The notes beneath the pieces were generated by a model. The model was not told the origin of the DNA. It saw only the letters and a list, made by a program, of their open reading frames with translations, and ran no database searches. Shown here in pieces: positions 10,259 through 21,801 of a DNA stretch of 64,000 nucleotides. The DNA is taken from positions 1 through 64,000 of the forward strand of contig QHZD01000041.1 of the NCBI GenBank assembly GCA_003225315.1. Direction: 5' to 3'. Position 1 is the first letter of the stretch. The number at the start of each line of letters is the position of its first letter. A program made the position numbers and the translations under genes. Source of the DNA: Acidobacteriota bacterium. Lineage in GTDB: Bacteria; Acidobacteriota; Terriglobia; Acidiferrales; UBA7541.

Positions 10259-10999
10259 TCATTTCTGCAGCAGTTTTTCCACGCGCGCCACGTCTTCCGG
10301 CATGTCCACGCTCACGGCGTCGTGTTCCACTTCCGCCACGCGGATTTTCCAGCCGTTTTCCAGCCAGCGCAGTTGCTCCAGTTGCTCGATTCGTTCCAGC
10401 TCACCTTGCGGGAGCGTGGGATACTCCAGCAGAGCCTCGCGTTGAAAAACGTACAGCCCAAGATGTTTCAGGTGCCGCACCTGAATCTTGCTGCCCGTAT
10501 CCCGCACCCAGGGAATCGGCGCGCGCGAGAAATAAATCGCGTTTCCGTCGAAGTCTAGGACTACCTTCACGACATTCGGGTCCATGATGTCGCCGGGCGT
10601 CTTGATCGGGGTCGCCACGGTACTGACGGAGGCTTGAGGATCCTCCAGCAGGGAATCCACCGCGATATCAATCGCATGCGGATCGAGGAGTGGCTCGTCT
10701 CCCTGGACGTTAACGAAAACGTCGCCGTCTTCGCGCGCCGCTACTTCCGCGACGCGCTCGGTACCGGTACGGTGTTCAGTACGGGTCATTCTTGCTTCGC
10801 CGCCAAACGCCTCGACAGCTTTCATGATGCACTCGTCGTCGGTTGCCACAATCACCCGGTCTGCTCGTTTCGCCAGCCTGGCTCGCTCGACCACCCGCTG
10901 AATCATGGGTTTTCCCGCCAGAGAAATCAGGGGTTTTCCGGGTAGACGGACCGACCCATATCGTGCGGGAATAACTACGATGACTTTCGGCTGGCTCAT
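10259..10999 (-). CDS. kdsB: CMP-Kdo synthetase (3-deoxy-manno-octulosonate cytidylyltransferase) KdsB
   Basis: A 246-residue cytidylyltransferase that activates Kdo with CTP before transfer to lipid A. The N-terminal signature PARYGSVRLPGKPL, the IVATDDE segment, RTEHRTGTERVAE and FVNVQGDEPLLDP are all typical, and the length equals that of the E. coli enzyme. It is on the same strand as pyrG-kdsACD but separated from it by two divergent envelope genes, so it likely has its own promoter. With kdsA, kdsD and kdsC the window holds the whole route from ribulose-5-P to CMP-Kdo. Confidence 0.95.
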   Translation of the reverse strand: MSQPKVIVVIPARYGSVRLPGKPLISLAGKPMIQRVVERARLAKRADRVIVATDDECIMKAVEAFGGEARMTRTEHRTGTERVAEVAAREDGDVFVNVQGDEPLLDPHAIDIAVDSLLEDPQASVSTVATPIKTPGDIMDPNVVKVVLDFDGNAIYFSRAPIPWVRDTGSKIQVRHLKHLGLYVFQREALLEYPTLPQGELERIEQLEQLRWLENGWKIRVAEVEHDAVSVDMPEDVARVEKLLQK

Positions 11000-11131
11000 C
11001 TAGACTCCTGGCCCCAGGAATTGTTGGACCGCTTCGGAAGTTATCTCTAGCGGAATGTGCGATGCTACCACACGCTAGTAAGCCTTGCGGGCCTATCAAA
11101 CTGTTCGATTTTGAACATCAATCAATTGCTC

Positions 11132-11159
11132 TTGTTTTCGGTAGGCTGAGTGGTAGAAT
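11132..11159 (+). promoter_or_regulatory. Candidate promoter of the VWFA gene pair
   Basis: TTGTTT (11132-11137), 16 bases, TAGAAT (11154-11159), ahead of the GTG at 11215. The leader then contains a palindrome at 11184-11203. Confidence 0.5.
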
Positions 11160-11183
11160 TCCGGTAAGTCCCAACCGCGCGGC

Positions 11184-11203
11184 CATCCCGGCAGGCCGGG
11201 ATG
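11184..11203 (+). other. Leader hairpin before the VWFA gene
   Basis: CATCCCGG-CAGG-CCGGGATG, perfect 8-bp arms, ending 11 bases before the GTG start and next to the weak ribosome binding site GATGAGGG. It could limit translation or be another dispersed palindrome. Confidence 0.45.
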
Positions 11204-11214
11204 ATGAGGGTGCC

Positions 11215-12273
11215 GTGAAACGCGATTTACCTGGTTTTCGCGTTCTGTCTTTCTCAATGCATGCCCTGCTGGTCGTTTGCCTGTGCGTGTTATCTGCCGC
11301 GCTCCCCGCCCCCGCTCAGTCCACTTCCGACGAAAGCAAGCCGAAAGACGAAGCTAAACGCGAAGAAGTCAAGGAAATCAAGAAGGATGACGTGCGGAAA
11401 GACACGGCGGGCACACCCTTCAAGCCCGGCGGAACGATTCATTTTGACGTCGACCTCGCGCTCGTCAATGTAACGGTCACCGATCCTTACAATCGCCTGG
11501 TCACCGGGCTGGAAACCGACAACTTCCGCGTGTTCGAAGACAACATCGAGCAGGAAGTCGTCACCTTCTCCGCTGAAGACGTTCCCATTTCCATCGGCGT
11601 AATCTTCGATTTCAGCGGGAGCATGTCCAACAAAGTTGGCAAGGCGCGCGAAGCCGCTCTGCAATTTTTCAAGACTGCCAATCCCCAGGATGAGTTCTTT
11701 CTGGTGAGCTTCAACGAGCGCGCCGAACTGACGAGCGCTTTCACCAATAGCGTGGAGGACTTGCAGAGCCGCATGATGCTCACGGCTCCCAAAGGCCGCA
11801 CCGCGCTGCTCGACGCTATCTATCTGGGCCTCAGCCAGATGAGGGGTGCACACAACGCCAAACGCGCCTTGCTCATCCTATCCGACGGAGGCGATAATCA
11901 TAGTCGGTACAACGAAAGCGATATCAAGCGGCTGGTAAAAGAAGCAGATACCCAGCTCTATGCCATCGGCATCTTTGACCCGCTTGGTTTTCGTAACCGG
12001 ACCCCGGAAGAACTGGGAGGCCCTTCGCTTCTCAGCGAAGTAACAGAGATGACCGGTGGCCGCGTATTCGCGGTGGAGAAGTTGGATGAGCTTCCGGACA
12101 TCGCTTCAAAAATCGGCATGGAGCTGCGAAACCAATATGTGCTCGGCTATCGACCAAGCAACAAGGCTCACGACGCTCGCTGGCGCAAGCTTAAGATCAA
12201 GCTGCGCGCACCCAAAGGGCTTCCGCCGCTCAGCGTCTTTTCCAAGACGGGATACTACGCCCCCAGCCACTAA
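11215..12273 (+). CDS. Secreted VWFA-domain protein (acidobacterial VWFA family), copy 1
   Basis: A 352-residue exported protein. The GTG start gives a signal peptide ending ALPAPAQS; a Lys/Glu-rich linker (about 36-60) follows, then the family lead-in VDLALVNVTVTDPYNRLVTG and NFRVFEDN, and a von Willebrand A domain (about 125-310) with an intact MIDAS motif DFSGSMS and a second loop containing ILSDGGDNHS. This matches the family TIGRFAMs calls VWFA-related acidobacterial domain; such proteins are thought to bind ligands or partners through a divalent metal, but no precise role is known. The next gene is a paralogue in tandem, with its upstream reading frame overlapping the end of this one. 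Confidence 0.85.
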   Translation: MKRDLPGFRVLSFSMHALLVVCLCVLSAALPAPAQSTSDESKPKDEAKREEVKEIKKDDVRKDTAGTPFKPGGTIHFDVDLALVNVTVTDPYNRLVTGLETDNFRVFEDNIEQEVVTFSAEDVPISIGVIFDFSGSMSNKVGKAREAALQFFKTANPQDEFFLVSFNERAELTSAFTNSVEDLQSRMMLTAPKGRTALLDAIYLGLSQMRGAHNAKRALLILSDGGDNHSRYNESDIKRLVKEADTQLYAIGIFDPLGFRNRTPEELGGPSLLSEVTEMTGGRVFAVEKLDELPDIASKIGMELRNQYVLGYRPSNKAHDARWRKLKIKLRAPKGLPPLSVFSKTGYYAPSH

Positions 12274-12298
12274 GTCCTTCCGGAGCTTCTTTAACTCC

Positions 12299-13285
12299 CT
12301 GCGCTATGCCTGTTTGTTGGCATGCGGTATTGCGCTGTTTGCTTCAACAGCCTTCGCCCAAATTCCTGTGCCGAGTACGCCGCCACCCCCTTCTGGGCAG
12401 GACGTGAACGCGGGCAAGCAAGGTTCCAGCATCAAGGTTGACGTTAACCTGGTCGTTTTGCACACGACCGTTCTTGACGACCGTCAACGTTTTGCCGATG
12501 GCCTCAAATCCGAAAATTTTCGCGTCTTTGAAGACAAAGTCGAACAGAAGCTTTCCGTCTTCAAGCGTGAAGACGTTCCCGTCAGCATGGGGCTGGTGAT
12601 CGATAACAGCGGCAGCATGCGCGACAAGCGTCCCCGCGTCAACGAGGCCGCCATCACTTTGGTTCAGGCCAGCAATCCGCAGGACGAAGCGTTCGTCGTC
12701 AACTTCAATGACGATTTCTATCTTGATTTAGATAAGGATTTCACCAGCAGCATTCCCGAACTGAAAGAAGCCCTCGAACGCATCGATTCCCGCGGCAGCA
12801 CTGCCATGCGCGACGCCATCTTGGGCTCCCTCGATCATCTTAAGAAAGCTTCCAAGGACAAGAAAGTTCTCCTCGTGGTTACCGACGGCGAAGACAACGC
12901 CAGCCGCAATTCCCTGGAGAAGATGATCCGTGAAATCCAGAAGACCGATACGGTGATCTATACCATCGGACTGCTGGGCCAGGAAAACAAGAAGGAAGCC
13001 AAGCGCGCCAGGAAGGTGCTCGAACAAATCTCTGCTGCTTCAGGCGGGTTGGCGTACTTCCCCGAAAATGTCGATGACGTGCACAACATCTGCGAACAGG
13101 TCGCGCACGACATCCGCAACCAATACATTCTGGCGTACTATCCGACCAATACGCGTCGCGATGGCACGTTTCGCACGATCCAGGTGGAAGTGATTCCGCC
13201 GCGCGGCCGTGGCAAGCTTATGGCTCGCACTCGCAATGGCTACTACGCCCCTGGCGGCCCCACCTCTGCCGCGGCCGGGAACTGA
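12299..13285 (+). CDS. Secreted VWFA-domain protein (acidobacterial VWFA family), copy 2
   Basis: A paralogue of the preceding gene: signal peptide ending FASTAFAQ, Pro-rich linker, VDVNLVVLHTTVLDDRQRFA, FRVFEDKVEQK, then a VWFA domain with MIDAS DNSGSMR and LVVTDGEDNAS, ending NGYYAPGG. The same tail (GYYAPS) ends copy 1, so the pair arose by duplication. The start is uncertain: no ATG or GTG fits the signal peptide; CTG at 12299 (used here, GGAG 13 bases upstream) or TTG at 12314 would give a sensible N-terminus. Its frame is open back to 12056, inside copy 1, but that stretch is not like a coding N-terminus. Translation may depend on termination of copy 1. Confidence 0.82.
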   Translation: MRYACLLACGIALFASTAFAQIPVPSTPPPPSGQDVNAGKQGSSIKVDVNLVVLHTTVLDDRQRFADGLKSENFRVFEDKVEQKLSVFKREDVPVSMGLVIDNSGSMRDKRPRVNEAAITLVQASNPQDEAFVVNFNDDFYLDLDKDFTSSIPELKEALERIDSRGSTAMRDAILGSLDHLKKASKDKKVLLVVTDGEDNASRNSLEKMIREIQKTDTVIYTIGLLGQENKKEAKRARKVLEQISAASGGLAYFPENVDDVHNICEQVAHDIRNQYILAYYPTNTRRDGTFRTIQVEVIPPRGRGKLMARTRNGYYAPGGPTSAAAGN

Positions 13286-13297
13286 CCTGACCATCGT

Positions 13298-14089
13298 TCA
13301 GCCATTTTCTTTCGGCGAACTGCTGGCTAGGACCAGAGCGCATCCGGACAAGGCCAGAATCTCAAATCCGTTTGTCCAAGGGCCGGGATTGTGCAGTTGC
13401 ATCACGATACGTGGGGCGTGGACGAACAAGAAAAAGAGAAAAAGGATTGTTCCCAGGGCGGTAGCCGCCATGCGGGTTTTTTTTCCGAGAACGATTGCTG
13501 CGCCTATGGCAACGAGGATTACGCCGGTCAAATACGCCCGCAGTGGCCGCCCCGTAAACCAGGGTGGACCCAATCCCGCGGTGAACCGTCCATAAACAAA
13601 GTGTTGAATCCCAAAAGCCATAAACGCCAGGGCAAAGAAATATCTCCCTATTTTGAGGAACGGATCCGGGATTTCGCGCTCGTATAAGGGTGCGGCGCTG
13701 GCAAGGACCCAGGCGCCTCCGCACATTGCGAGCGCCACGAATCCACTGGTCCATTCATTTCCATCGCGCGAATGCAGGACGATCCTGGGGATATGAAGCA
13801 GCAAAACGAAGAGAAAAAACATCACTCCCAGCAAGGTTGCCGCCGGCCGCGCCAGCATTTTGTACAGAATGCCGGCAGCGGCGGCAATAAATGCCGCGCC
13901 AATAAAGTACGCCCAAAACAGCCGTCCGGGCATAAACGCGGGCACCAGTCCTGCGACGAAACCGCCGTACATGAAATGTTGGACGCCAAAAACTATCAGG
14001 GAAATGGCAACTAAGATTCGTCCAGGCGTCTGGCTCTTTTCCATATTTGAGAAGGGCAGCCCGACCTCGTTCTTTATCAGTTGGGCCAT
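13298..14089 (-). CDS. DoxX-like integral membrane protein with internal duplication
   Basis: A 263-residue membrane protein with about eight transmembrane helices arranged as two copies of a four-helix unit. Copy 1 begins ILVAISLIVFGVQHFMYGGF and contains LLHIPRIVLHSRDGNEWTSG; copy 2 begins ALAFMAFGIQHFVYGRF and contains FVHAPRIVMQLHNPGPWTNG. The FGxQHFxYG and HxPRIVxxLxxxxxWTxGFE motifs recur at the same spacing, so the gene is a fused tandem duplication. The fold resembles the DoxX family of small membrane proteins; biochemical function is unknown. An alternative start is the ATG at 14044. It converges on the VWFA pair with 12 bases between the stops. Confidence 0.75.
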   Translation of the reverse strand: MAQLIKNEVGLPFSNMEKSQTPGRILVAISLIVFGVQHFMYGGFVAGLVPAFMPGRLFWAYFIGAAFIAAAAGILYKMLARPAATLLGVMFFLFVLLLHIPRIVLHSRDGNEWTSGFVALAMCGGAWVLASAAPLYEREIPDPFLKIGRYFFALAFMAFGIQHFVYGRFTAGLGPPWFTGRPLRAYLTGVILVAIGAAIVLGKKTRMAATALGTILFLFFLFVHAPRIVMQLHNPGPWTNGFEILALSGCALVLASSSPKENG

Positions 14090-14097
14090 CTAATCAG

Positions 14098-14118
14098 ATT
14101 GCATGCTTCACATGCAAT
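14098..14118. promoter_or_regulatory. Inverted repeat upstream of the DoxX-like gene
   Basis: ATTGCATG-CTTCA-CATGCAAT, perfect 8-bp arms nine bases before the ATG at 14089. Its position and AT-flanked symmetry suit a regulator-binding site or a leader hairpin; no regulator gene is adjacent. Confidence 0.4.
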
Positions 14119-14205
14119 GAATAATTGCGGAGCCCAACCCCTTTCTTTCTCTCATTCTGCGTTGTTACCTGCTGCGATGACGCGATTGCACGCTAGAATA
14201 AAGCG

Positions 14206-14349
14206 ATGCAACGCAAGGTTTTCTGGACCACGTTCATTGCGCTGGGGCTCATAGCGGATTTCAGCTTGCCCATCCTCTGGTCGCTCCTGGCGACGATTCC
14301 TATCGGCATTTTTAGCTGGTGGGTAGCCTACCGCAGCGACTGGTTCTGA
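14206..14349 (+). CDS. 47-residue hydrophobic membrane peptide
   Basis: An ATG at 14206 opens MQRKVFWTTFIALGLIADFS and closes at TGA 14349 after WVAYRSDWF. The peptide has a basic first turn, two closely spaced hydrophobic segments joined at SLPILW, and an aromatic C-terminus, which is the look of a genuine small inner-membrane protein rather than chance translation. It is divergent from the DoxX-like gene and converges on deoB. I know no function. No strong ribosome binding site is visible. Confidence 0.55.
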   Translation: MQRKVFWTTFIALGLIADFSLPILWSLLATIPIGIFSWWVAYRSDWF

Positions 14350-14419
14350 CGTAGGAAAACTTAGTGCGTTCTCAGAAGAGGCTTTCTTCCACCAGTCGCC
14401 GCTCACGATCGCTGCTTCG

Positions 14420-15622
14420 CTATCCCGCCACTTCATTGGTACAGCGAATTTTCATCTCGCTCAAGAAACTCCTGCCATGTGGAATCGCCGTACCGAAATT
14501 CTCCGCGATTGTCTGCCCCATATCCGCCAGCGTTTCGCGCACTCCGAGGTTCACGCCTGCGCCGCCTCCTGGCGAATACGCCAGGATCGGCACGTACTCC
14601 CGCGAATGATCGGTGGTCGCCCACCGCGGATCGGGATCACACCCGTGGTCAGCGGTGATCATCAGCATGTCGGAGAGGCTTAGCAGCGGCAAGAAGCCAG
14701 CCAGCATGCGGTCGAACTCTTCCAGCGATTTTGCAAATCCCTCCACGTCTTTTCGATGGCCGTACAACATATCGAAATCCACAAGATTGCAGAAGATGAG
14801 TCCGCTCTTCCGCTCAGTGACGGCCACCGTCAATTTGTCCATGCCGTCGGCGTTACCTTTCGTGGTCACGTACTCTTCCACTCCCCGGCCATTGTAAATG
14901 TCATGAATTTTACCGACTCCGAAAACGCGCACCTTTCGCTCCGTGAGAACGTCCATCAGCATCGGCTTCGGCGGATCCACGGCATAATCGTGCCGCCGCG
15001 TAGTCCGCACAAAATTTCCCGGCGTTCCGATGAACGGCCGCGCGATCACGCGCCCCACACGATGCGGCCCATCCAGCAATTTCCGAGCAATTTCGCATAT
15101 GCGGTAAAGCTCCGTGATTGGGATGACTTCTTCATGCGCGGCGATCTGAAACACACTGTCGCCCGAGGTATACACGATCGGCTTGCCCGTTCGAACGTGC
15201 TCTTCGCCCAATTCCTTGATGATCTCCGTGCCGGAAGCGGGCTTGTTTCCAATGGTTCTTCTGCCAATTTGCTTTTCAAACTCCTCGATCAATTTCTTCG
15301 GGAATCCATTTTTGTAAACAGGGAACGCCTGCTCGAGCCACACGCCCGCCATTTCCCAGTGTCCTGTCGTCGTGTCTTTCCCGGGAGAGCGCGTCGCGCC
15401 CTTGCCGAACGCTCCAACTGGAGAAGCGGCTGGCGTCTGATGCTTCAGAGGCGCGATGTTCGCCAATCCGAGCCGCACAAGATTCGGGATTTTCAGCGGC
15501 CGCGATTCCGCGATGTGGCCGAGTGTGTTCCTGCCGACGTCGCCATATTCCGCCGCATCCGGAAGCTCGCCAATTCCAACGCTATCCAGAACGATCCAGA
15601 AAATCCTTTCGAATTCCTTCAT
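14420..15622 (-). CDS. deoB: Phosphopentomutase DeoB
   Basis: A 400-residue alkaline-phosphatase-superfamily enzyme interconverting (deoxy)ribose-1-P and -5-P in nucleoside salvage. Motifs: FWIVLDSVGIGELPDA at the start (metal-binding Asp), TRSPGKDTTTGHWE with the phosphoacceptor Thr, and ITADHGCDPDPRWATTDHSRE near the end with metal-binding Asp/His residues. Length matches other DeoB proteins. ATG 15622 is chosen since GAGGAG lies about eight bases upstream; the frame extends five codons further. No other salvage genes adjoin it. Confidence 0.95.
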   Translation of the reverse strand: MKEFERIFWIVLDSVGIGELPDAAEYGDVGRNTLGHIAESRPLKIPNLVRLGLANIAPLKHQTPAASPVGAFGKGATRSPGKDTTTGHWEMAGVWLEQAFPVYKNGFPKKLIEEFEKQIGRRTIGNKPASGTEIIKELGEEHVRTGKPIVYTSGDSVFQIAAHEEVIPITELYRICEIARKLLDGPHRVGRVIARPFIGTPGNFVRTTRRHDYAVDPPKPMLMDVLTERKVRVFGVGKIHDIYNGRGVEEYVTTKGNADGMDKLTVAVTERKSGLIFCNLVDFDMLYGHRKDVEGFAKSLEEFDRMLAGFLPLLSLSDMLMITADHGCDPDPRWATTDHSREYVPILAYSPGGGAGVNLGVRETLADMGQTIAENFGTAIPHGRSFLSEMKIRCTNEVAG

Positions 15623-15858
15623 TCCCCGACTCCTCAAGCGTTTTTCGGCGGAACTCTATCACACACGGTTCCCATGCAATGCTTACGCAGCAGCTATGAT
15701 TTGAGACGCTGGCCGAAAATCGGCCGTTACACTGTTCGTGACAGCCTCCGGGCGTCCCTCAGAGTTCATGGCGCGCCTTCGTTGTTGTACAGTGTTACCA
15801 ACCGCTCGCTGAAGTATTTTCCTTTCGCGCGCGTAGTACAAGGTAGCGGAGGTGTGCC

Positions 15859-16803
15859 ATGGCCCAGGACGGCAATCCCAGGAGAGTTTCGCTCATTTTC
15901 CCGATCATTCTCATTACCGTAGGAGCTCTCTTTCTCCTGCATAACTGGCGGCCGGCGTTCGATCCTTGGCCGATTCTTGCGACCTACTGGCCGCTCATTC
16001 TCATTTTCGTCGGTGTCGGCAAGATTTGGGATAGCACCTATCGAAGCCGCAACCCCGACGCGCCTCAGGGAATTTCCATCGGCGCCACCGCTGGGGCGAT
16101 TGCGTTTGTCATCGTTCTGGTTGCCCTTCTCGTTCACGGGCGAAGTCTCAGCCACCGCCGCGGTTTCTATTCGGAATCGCAGCACACCGCGCAAACCGTG
16201 GACCTGCAGGGAGCGAAAACCGCGCATGCCAGGGTGGAAATGGGCGCCGGTCAACTCAACATCAACGGTGGCGCCAACCACATGCTTGACGCGGACTTCA
16301 CGTACGACGGCACTTTCGACGCACCACGCGTCGATTACCACGTCGACGGCGGCGTCGGCCAACTCAGCATTTCTCAGAATTCGCATTCCACTCACTTCGG
16401 CCGTTCTCAAAATGATTGGATTCTTCGCTTCGGTAAAGATATCCCCCTGGATTTGAAGGTCGATATGGGTGCGGGACAAGGGAATCTGCATTTGCGCGAC
16501 GTTCCTCTTACCCGGCTGGATCTCCATATGGGGGCGGGGCAAATGGATCTGGACCTCACCGGCGATCGCAAGACCGATTTGACCGCCGACATCGAAGGCG
16601 GTGTGGGGCAGGCCAACATCCGCCTTCCGAAAAACGTCGGCGTTATCGCTCACGCTTCCGGCGGCATCGGTTCCATTAACGTGCGTGGTTTGAAGCACGA
16701 TGGCGGCTCCTACACGAACGACGCCTATGGTAAATCGCCCGCGACGATTCACCTGAAAGTGGAAGGCGGCATCGGTGAGATCACACTCACCCAGGAGCCG
16801 TAG
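15859..16803 (+). CDS. LiaF/toast-rack type membrane protein
   Basis: A 314-residue protein. Residues 10-60 contain two transmembrane helices with LIFPIILITVGALFLL and YWPLILIFVGVGKIWDS, a LiaI/LiaF-type membrane module; a further helix spans about 74-93. The rest (110-312) is beta-helical toast-rack repeats, with GxGxGQLxI-like steps (EMGAGQLNINGG, DGGVGQLSISQ, DMGAGQGNLHL, HMGAGQMDLDL, EGGVGQANIRL, SGGIGSINVRG, EGGIGEITL). LiaF proteins modulate envelope stress signalling in Firmicutes; in Gram-negatives the domain is found in poorly characterised envelope proteins. GGAGGTG lies just before the ATG. No histidine kinase is adjacent. Confidence 0.75.
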   Translation: MAQDGNPRRVSLIFPIILITVGALFLLHNWRPAFDPWPILATYWPLILIFVGVGKIWDSTYRSRNPDAPQGISIGATAGAIAFVIVLVALLVHGRSLSHRRGFYSESQHTAQTVDLQGAKTAHARVEMGAGQLNINGGANHMLDADFTYDGTFDAPRVDYHVDGGVGQLSISQNSHSTHFGRSQNDWILRFGKDIPLDLKVDMGAGQGNLHLRDVPLTRLDLHMGAGQMDLDLTGDRKTDLTADIEGGVGQANIRLPKNVGVIAHASGGIGSINVRGLKHDGGSYTNDAYGKSPATIHLKVEGGIGEITLTQEP

Positions 16804-16827
16804 ATTTGTCCTCAACAAAGCAGCAGT

Positions 16828-16856
16828 TTGCCCCTCTTTGACAGCAGACGTATAAT
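16828..16856 (+). promoter_or_regulatory. Promoter of the uvrA operon
   Basis: TTGCCC (16828-16833), exactly 17 bases, TATAAT (16851-16856). The start would be near 16863, about 40 bases before the TTG start of uvrA. I see no clear LexA-type palindrome overlapping it. Confidence 0.7.
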
Positions 16857-16902
16857 TTGAAGTTTAGGCAGTGCATTCAAAACCCGCTGTCCGAGCTTAT
16901 TC

Positions 16903-19883
<2,981 letters not shown>

Positions 19884-19887
<4 letters not shown>

Positions 19888-21260
19888 AGCTCGCTCATCT
19901 CCGTTCGCATGTGATTCGATCTCTCTTGTTTGTTCTGTGCGTTCCCATCCTTCTCTTTGTAGGGGCGGAGCATGCTGTGCCCCTGCTCGGCAACCAATCG
20001 TCAAACAACGCACAGTCCTCTCAGTCCAAACCTGTCGTCGGATCAAAAACTCAAAAAGTCGCCAACCCGCTTAACGATTTACTGGCGGAAGCCCAGCGCG
20101 ACATCGACAAAAGTAATTTTAAGTCTGCCATTGCACCGCTGCAAAAGGTCATTGCCGACCAGCCCGAATTTGCGTACGCGCACTTTCAACTCGCTTACGT
20201 CTACACGGCGCTGAAACGAACCGACGAAGCTCGCGCCGAATACGCCCGTACCATCGCTATCGATCCCAAAATGTCGGAGGCATATTTAAATCTCGGGATT
20301 CTGCTCCTCGATAAACAGGAAAACGCCGCCGCCGTAGCGCCGCTTCGCAAAGCCGTTGACCTGCTTCCCGCGCAAAGCCACCCTCGATATCTCTTGGCAG
20401 TTGCCCTGGACCGCTCGGGCGATCACGCCGGCGCCGCCGAAGCCTTCGAAGCCCTCTTACATTTGGATCCCAACGACGTCACGGCCATCAATTACCTGGG
20501 CTGGGCCGCGCTTCGCAATGGAAAGCCCGCTCAAGCAGAAGCCAAATTCCGGCGCGGGGTGGAAATTCAGCCGAAGGAGCCAGAGGAGCGCAAAGGGCTC
20601 GCGGAAAGCCTCGATGCCCAAAAGAAGCCCGAAGCCGCCGCCGCCTACCGCGATTATCTCGAATTGATAGCCAATGATTTCGAAGCCCGCGCCCGGCTCG
20701 TCCATCTTCTCCTCGAACAAAACCAGAGTGACGCGGCTCTTGCGGAACTCGATCGTCTGGACGCCGGCAAGCCCCCAACCATCGAATCGCTCAAGCTCCG
20801 TGCCGACGTTCAAATCGCCAGTAAGAAATGGGACGATTCCATCGTCACGCTTCAGCAAGCGCTCACGCTGGCCCCCAGCGACGCGCAACTCCACGGCGGT
20901 CTGGGACGCATCTTTCTCCAGAAGCGCGACTTCGCTGCGGCGGAGAAGGAGCTTCGCATCGCGCTCCGTCTCGATGGAAAAAATCTCGCTTATTGGAAAG
21001 ATCTCAGCTCCACGTTTTTTCTGAGCGGTAATTATCCCGCTGCGCTGTCAACGCTGGACGAGATAGCCAAAATGGAACAACCGGGCGCGGGCGTCTGGTT
21101 TGTTCGCGCGATTTGCTACGATAAACTGAACCAGCCCAAGCTTGCTTTGGAGGCTTACCAGAAGTTTCTCGCGCTTGATCAGGACAAAAATCTCGATCAA
21201 GTCTGGCAAGCTAGGGAGCGCAGCAAGGTGCTGCAACGCATGCTGGAACGGAAAAGGTAG
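19884..21260 (+). CDS. Secreted tetratricopeptide-repeat protein
   Basis: A 458-residue protein with an N-terminal hydrophobic signal (about 12-26) followed by a low-complexity stretch and about ten TPR units from residue 60 onward (for example FAYAHFQLAYVYTALKRTDE, SEAYLNLGILLLDKQENAAA). TPR arrays mediate protein-protein contacts, so this is likely a periplasmic scaffold. A family A palindrome encodes GAEHAVPLLGN right after the signal helix (about residues 27-37), apparently inserted there. It overlaps uvrA by ATGA and is followed by two further exported proteins; why these are tied to a DNA repair gene is unclear. Confidence 0.85.
19959..19986. repeat. Dispersed palindrome, family A copy 2, inside a TPR gene
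   Basis: TGTAGGGGCGGAGCATGCTG continues into TGCCCCTGC (19959-19986); 14 or so positions are shared with copy 1 in the same orientation, including the AGCATGCT core. It is in frame and contributes residues just after the signal helix. Confidence 0.65.
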
Positions 21261-21264
21261 TTGC

Positions 21265-21801
21265 ATGAGGGCCACTGGGACGTTCCTGGGTGTGGTCTGT
21301 GGCTTGCTCGCTTTGCTGGTGTTCACGACGTCCGGCGTCGCGCAGAGCCTGGCTGATCTTCAGGCGCGTTTCGATCGCGAAACGAGCGGGGTCCAAAAGG
21401 CTAAGTTAATGACAAGACTCGGCGAGACGCAGCTTGAAGAAGCCCGCCGCGCAGGTAGAGCCGGTGAATATGATTCGTTGGGCCTCACGCTCGAAAAATA
21501 CCGCGACAACGTTCGCGCCGCCGTCGACGCCCTGAAAAAGCAGCATCCCGACGCGGAAAAGCAATCCAATGGCTACCGGCAATTGGAAATGCACTTGCGT
21601 AAGGGGATTCGCGAGCTCGACGAAACAATCCTGGTATCTCCCGAGGGCTTCAAGCCGCCGCTCCAGATTGTTCGCCAGGATTTGATTGGCATGGATGATG
21701 AGTTGCTGAAAAGCCTCTTTCCGCGTCGGCCCGTGGAAAAGCATGGGGCCGCGCCTCCTGCGGAAAGGCCCGCGCCTACGCCTCCGGAGAAACAACCATG
21801 A
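21265..21801 (+). CDS. Small secreted helical protein, unknown function
   Basis: A 178-residue protein with signal peptide ending TSGVAQS (about residue 25), then a charged, largely helical body (ADLQARFDRETSGVQKAKLM, LEKYRDNVRAAVDALKK) and a Pro/Ala-rich tail APPAERPAPTPPEKQP. No domain recognised. ATG 21265 lies four bases after the TPR gene stop and gives a clean signal peptide; longer frames upstream lie inside the TPR gene. It overlaps the next gene by ATGA. Co-transcription with the TPR protein suggests a shared envelope role. Confidence 0.75.
   Translation: MRATGTFLGVVCGLLALLVFTTSGVAQSLADLQARFDRETSGVQKAKLMTRLGETQLEEARRAGRAGEYDSLGLTLEKYRDNVRAAVDALKKQHPDAEKQSNGYRQLEMHLRKGIRELDETILVSPEGFKPPLQIVRQDLIGMDDELLKSLFPRRPVEKHGAAPPAERPAPTPPEKQP

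Noticed and set aside
15766-16818. 350-codon frame opposite the LiaF-like gene
   Set aside because: The plus-strand gene has clear membrane and toast-rack repeats; the antisense frame has none.
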